The position numbers were made by a program, and so were the translations under genes. The notes below the pieces were generated by a model that saw nothing but the letters and a program-made list of their open reading frames with translations, did not search any database and was not told the origin of the DNA. Positions 61,019 through 64,000 of a DNA stretch of 64,000 bases are shown here, one piece after another (within the stretch, counting starts at the first letter, position 1; each line of letters opens with the position of its first letter). Source of the stretch: Paroedura picta (Eukaryota > Chordata > Lepidosauria > Squamata > Gekkonidae); assembly GCF_049243985.1 (NCBI RefSeq), contig NC_135373.1, forward strand, positions 9,283,501-9,347,500. The letters run 5' to 3'.

Positions 61019-61031
61019 TTTGGATGCAGAC
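61019..61031 (-). promoter_or_regulatory. 5'UTR part of receptor 2 coding exon
   Basis: Thirteen nt between the acceptor TTCCCTACAG and ATG; AAAATGG gives a good Kozak context (A at -3, G at +4). Upstream noncoding exons are implied but not located. Confidence 0.6.
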
Positions 61032-61140
61032 CTGTAGGGAAGACATGCAGGTACGTGAAGTGGGTGCTGGCAGAGTTTGCAAGAAGGGCGGAGCACCAGT
61101 CTGCTTAAAAGGATGAAACTGCTTTATTATGACACAACTC

Positions 61141-61334
61141 TGGGAAGGAAGGAAGGAAGGAAGGAAGGAAGGAAGGAAGGAAGGAAGGAAGGAAGAAAGG
61201 AAGGAAGGAAGGAAGGAAGGAAGGAAGGAAGGAGGGGAGGGAAGGGAAGGGAAGGGAAGGGAAGGAAAGGAAAGGAAAGGAAAGGAAAGGAAAGGAAAGG
61301 AAAGGAAAGGAAAGGAAAGGAAAGGAAAGGAAAG
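61141..61334. repeat. (GGAA)n passing into (GGAAA)n array
   Basis: About 22 GGAA units (with one AGAA variant near 61193), then GGGAA and about 15 GGAAA units. It lies about 110 bp upstream of the receptor 2 coding exon, in its presumed intron. Lys/Glu/Gly frames are artefacts. Confidence 0.95.
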
Positions 61335-61344
61335 ACAGAGAAGA

Positions 61345-61560
61345 AGAGCTGTTTTTATACCCCGCTTTTCACTACCCAAAGCGACCTACAAAAACCTTTC
61401 CCTTCCTATCCCCACAACAGACACCCTGTAAAGTAGGTGAGGCTGACAGAGCTCTGAGAGAACTGTGAATAGCCCAGGGTCATCCAGCTGGCTGCATGCG
61501 GAGAAGTGGAGAATCAGATCCAGTTCTCCAGATTAGAGGCCGACGCTCTTAACCATGACA
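61345..61560 (-). mobile_element. CTT-tailed tRNA SINE
   Basis: TATACCCCGCTTTTCACTAC, GGTCATCCAGCTGGCTGC and a degraded head ACCATGACACTACATTGGAC. It occupies the same relative place as the SINE at 893-1125 in the left duplication copy. Confidence 0.78.
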
Positions 61561-62090
61561 CTACATTGGACCCTTTTTATTTTAAATGGCCTTTGATGTT
61601 CTTTGAGGAGAAAAGCGGGGTGCAAATTGCCTCATTTCATGATGATAACTACTCCAAACCAGGCTGTCATCACCCACTGCCTTGTTGTCCAACTTGGCCA
61701 CCCCCCCCTTGCCCATATATCTAATTCTTGTTATTTTTCTGTAGTTCCGCAACATCCTTTGCTCTTTTCCTCGAATGGAATCAAACCCTGTTCTCCAGAC
61801 TAGCGCATGCTGCTCGTAACCAATATACCAAGCTGGCTCTCAAAGAGAGAGAGAGAGAGAGACCAAGTAATCCTGACCATCTGTCCTTCATTAATTCTGT
61901 CTGCTCTGGAGGCAAGCGGAGAGGAAGTGTGCTCAAAGGAGCAGGCAGCCTACAAGTGAGCCCATCAGTACATGGAAGAGAACATTTGAAAAATACCAAT
62001 AAGATCCTATTCCAACTATGCTAAACACACGTCTCTGGTGCCCCCTATAGGATGCTTTGGAATTGTGCACACTACTAGATCCTGCGTAGT
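61561..62090 (+). repeat. Dispersed duplication, right copy
   Basis: Aligns with 1126-1330 and 2297-2510: GTGCAAATTGCCTCATTTC, CCACTGCCTTGTTGTCCAAC, TTGCCCATATATCTAATTC, then AGGAAGTGTGCTCAAAGG and ACTATGCTAAACACAC. The stretch between the two blocks is much shorter than in the left copy. Confidence 0.72.
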
Positions 62091-62139
62091 TCAGCAGTGG
62101 GAGAAGACAAACCATTGCCTGGAAAAGTCTACATGCCCC

Positions 62140-62263
62140 AGTGTGTGGCCCTCCAGATGTCCATGAACTACAATTCCCAGGAGCCCCTGCCAGCAATTGC
62201 TGGCAGGGGCTTCTGGGAATTGTAGTCCATGGACATCTGGAGGGCCGCAGTTTGACTACCCCT
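62140..62263. mobile_element. Palindromic hAT MITE, copy 8, left end lost
   Basis: The centre (AGCCCCTGCCAGCAATTGCTG) and right arm to GTTTGACTACCCCTG are intact. The left terminus is missing before GTGTGGCCCTCCAG. Confidence 0.82.
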
Positions 62264-62269
62264 GGAGTA

Positions 62270-62390
62270 GAGAGACGGACGGGTGTAGCAGTCAGAGTGT
62301 CAGACCAAGTTCAAATCCCCACTCTGCCAGGAAAGGTCAGTGGGTGACCTTGGGCCAGTCCCACAATCTCAGCCTCACCCACCCCACAGG
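62270..62390 (+). mobile_element. tRNA-derived SINE fragment
   Basis: GTGTAGCAGTCAGAGTGTCAG, AAGTTCAAATCCCCACTCTG (B-box region) and GTGACCTTGGGCCAGTCCC. No tail. Confidence 0.65.
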
Positions 62391-62530
62391 TAGGATCACC
62401 AACTCAGGTAGAATCACCAGATTCGAGGGGTGGAGCCTGCGGAGGGTGGGGTTTCAGAAGGGGAGGGACTTCAAGGGGTAGAATGCCGCAGAGTCCCCCT
62501 TCCAAAGGGGCCATTTTCCCCAGGACTGTT
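62391..62530 (+). repeat. AGGGTTGCCA-family fragment
   Basis: GGTAGGATCACCAACTCAGG, GGGGTGGAGCCTGCGGAGGG and AGGGGCCATTTTCCCCAGG. Confidence 0.5.
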
Positions 62531-63225
62531 TCCGCACTAAGGATATCGTTCTGATTTGCATTTTTAAAGGATCAAGTTTTTTGTCCATTTCAACACTGAA
62601 ATTTCCCTCTTTGGGCAGAGACCCGAATTGCCCCCTCACTTGTCCCATACCAAAGAATCCTGCTGGTTTTAATTTTACAGTTTGAAAGTTTTATCTGCTT
62701 TCTGGTCTGTGCACGTATGAATAAACTTGACTTGACTGTTTGTTCGTTTTTTTTAAGCAGGGTCTAAGGGGGCTGCCAAATGCGGAAATGCGCAGAATTG
62801 GGTTTTTCCACACACCCTCCATTTTGAACTGTTTGGAAATGCCCCTTTTCCTCATTGCTATCTTCCCCTCTCCCTCCCTCCATTCTGAAAAATCTGTTGG
62901 AATAGGCAATGTCTGGTGCAGCAAGCAGACCATTATATCTCAGTGAGCTCAGGACCTTTCTCTCCTGTTAAGTGTCTTTCTTGTATGTCTCCAGATTGCT
63001 ACTCTTAGGGGCAATTTCCTGCATCTTCTCAGAAGCGTCTCCCTCATTCTCCCTCTGCCAGCCAGCTATGTAGGCAGCCTATCTCTATCTCTCCTCTGCA
63101 CTATCCAGTATGGTTGTTCCTTAAATAAATACAGCATGTGCATATCAATGATTTATTTACTCTGCTAACAAAATCTACCTTTTTTTAAATAAAAAGGAGG
63201 TGATCGTGTTACAACGTTGTTTCTA
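62531..63225. other. Intergenic, nothing recognised
   Basis: No gene or repeat assigned. Confidence 0.4.
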
Positions 63226-63227
63226 AG

Positions 63228-63690
63228 TTAGAATCATAGAATCATAGACTTGGAAGGGGCCATACAGGCCATCTAGTCCAACCCCCTGCTCAACGCAGGA
63301 TCAGCCCAAAGCATCCTAAAGCATCCAAGAAATGTGTGTATCCAACCTTTGCTTGAAGACTGTCAGTGAGGGGGAGCTCACTGCCTCCTTAGGCAGCCTA
63401 TTCCACTGCTGAACTACTCTGACTGTGAAAATTTTTTTCCTGATATCTAGCCTATATTGTTGTACTTGTAGTTTAAACCCATTACTGTGCATCCTTTCCT
63501 CTGCAGCCAACAGAAACAGCATCCTGCTCTCCTCCAAGTGACAACCTTTCAAATACTTAAAGAGGGCTATCATGTCCCCTCTCAACCTCCTTTTCTCCAG
63601 GCTGAACATTCCCGAGTCCCTCAACCTATCTTCATAGGACTTGGTCCCTTGGCCCCAGATCATCCTCATCGCTCTCCTCTGTAACAAAGC
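63228..63690 (-). mobile_element. CR1 LINE 3' segment
   Basis: The reverse strand encodes FSLEKRRLRGDMIALFKYLK and DTHISWML of CR1 ORF2. The ATAGAATC terminal units are at 63232-63247. The element is cut at its 5' side near 63690. Confidence 0.9.
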
Positions 63691-63734
63691 AGTCTTGCCG
63701 TCTAACACAGCAGTATTATAATGTTATAACTTTT

Positions 63735-64000
63735 TAAACCCCCTTCAAGGATCGCTGCCTTGTTGTGGCAAGGGGGCTTGCGTAGTTCAGTGAAGCTATG
63801 AGCTATGCCGTGCAGGGCCACCCAAGACGGACAGGTCATAGCTGAGAGCTCTGACAAAAGGTGATCCACTGGAGAAGGAAATGGCAAACCACTCCAGTAT
63901 CTTTGCCATGAAAACTCTATGGACAGTTCCAATAGGCATAACGATATGACGCTGGAAGATGAGCCCCTCAGGTCGGAAGGTGTCCAATATGCTACTGGGG
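63735..64000 (+). mobile_element. BovB LINE 5' region, running off the window
   Basis: GCCTTGTTGTGGCAAGGGGG, GAAGCTATGAGCTATGCCGT, CAGGGCCACCCAAGACGG, TCCACTGGAGAAGGAAATGG and CCAATATGCTACTGG are recognised parts of the BovB 5' region. The element continues beyond 64000, so a long copy is possible. Confidence 0.8.

Noticed and set aside
61019-61096. Longer receptor 2 start (MLRPSCK...)
   Set aside because: It crosses a good splice acceptor, and the added residues lack family resemblance.
60960-61436. Lys/Glu/Gly and Leu/Phe/Pro frames
   Set aside because: Translation of (GGAA)n and (GGAAA)n arrays in receptor 2 flank.
1-64000. CRISPR array, operon or prokaryotic origin
   Set aside because: Repeats are SINE, LINE, MITE or microsatellite; genes have spliceosomal introns.

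Overview
This is a vertebrate nuclear window, almost certainly from a squamate reptile. The diagnostic signs are Sauria SINEs with (ACCTTT)n tails, 5S-rRNA-derived SINEs, BovB/RTE and CR1 LINE pieces, L2-like 3' ends and many small hAT and Harbinger-type DNA elements. Genes are sparse, split by introns or carried on a single coding exon, and separated by dense, often nested repeats. There are no bacterial features, no CRISPR array and no stand-alone tRNA or rRNA gene.

Layout. 0-4.2 kb: SINEs, microsatellites and one half of a dispersed duplication. 4.3-11.5 kb: a complete plus-strand class I hyaluronan synthase of four coding exons encoding 585 residues, best called HAS1. 12-19 kb: CR1, SINE, Penelope-like and MITE sequence. 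19.35-20.17 kb: a short, strongly diverged seven-helix chemoattractant-type receptor on the plus strand. 20-30 kb: repeats, including a telomere-like tract interrupted by a SINE. 30.66-31.72 kb: an intact FPR/chemerin-receptor-like GPCR on the minus strand. 32-59 kb: repeats only, with three 0.9-kb Harbinger-like elements, a 0.6-kb foldback element, nested LTR/CR1/MITE insertions and one unidentified small ORF. 59.95-61.02 kb: a second intact FPR/chemerin-receptor-like GPCR, paralogous to the first. 61-64 kb: the other half of the dispersed duplication, CR1, and the 5' part of a BovB element running off the window.

How the genes fit together. HAS1 next to formyl-peptide-receptor-type genes is the arrangement known from mammals (human 19q13.41), so the block looks like conserved synteny. 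HAS makes extracellular hyaluronan at the plasma membrane; the receptors are leukocyte-type chemoattractant GPCRs. Both intact receptors have acidic, tyrosine-rich N-termini and lack two of the three residues that form the formyl-methionine pocket of mammalian FPR1/2, so they probably bind something other than formyl peptides. The 19.3-kb receptor has lost the DRY motif, the conserved extracellular disulfide, the NP pair of NPxxY and both tails. It is either a decoy-like receptor or a gene in decay.

All calls come from reading the sequence; no database search was run. Repeat family names rest on recognised consensus motifs, termini and target-site duplications.
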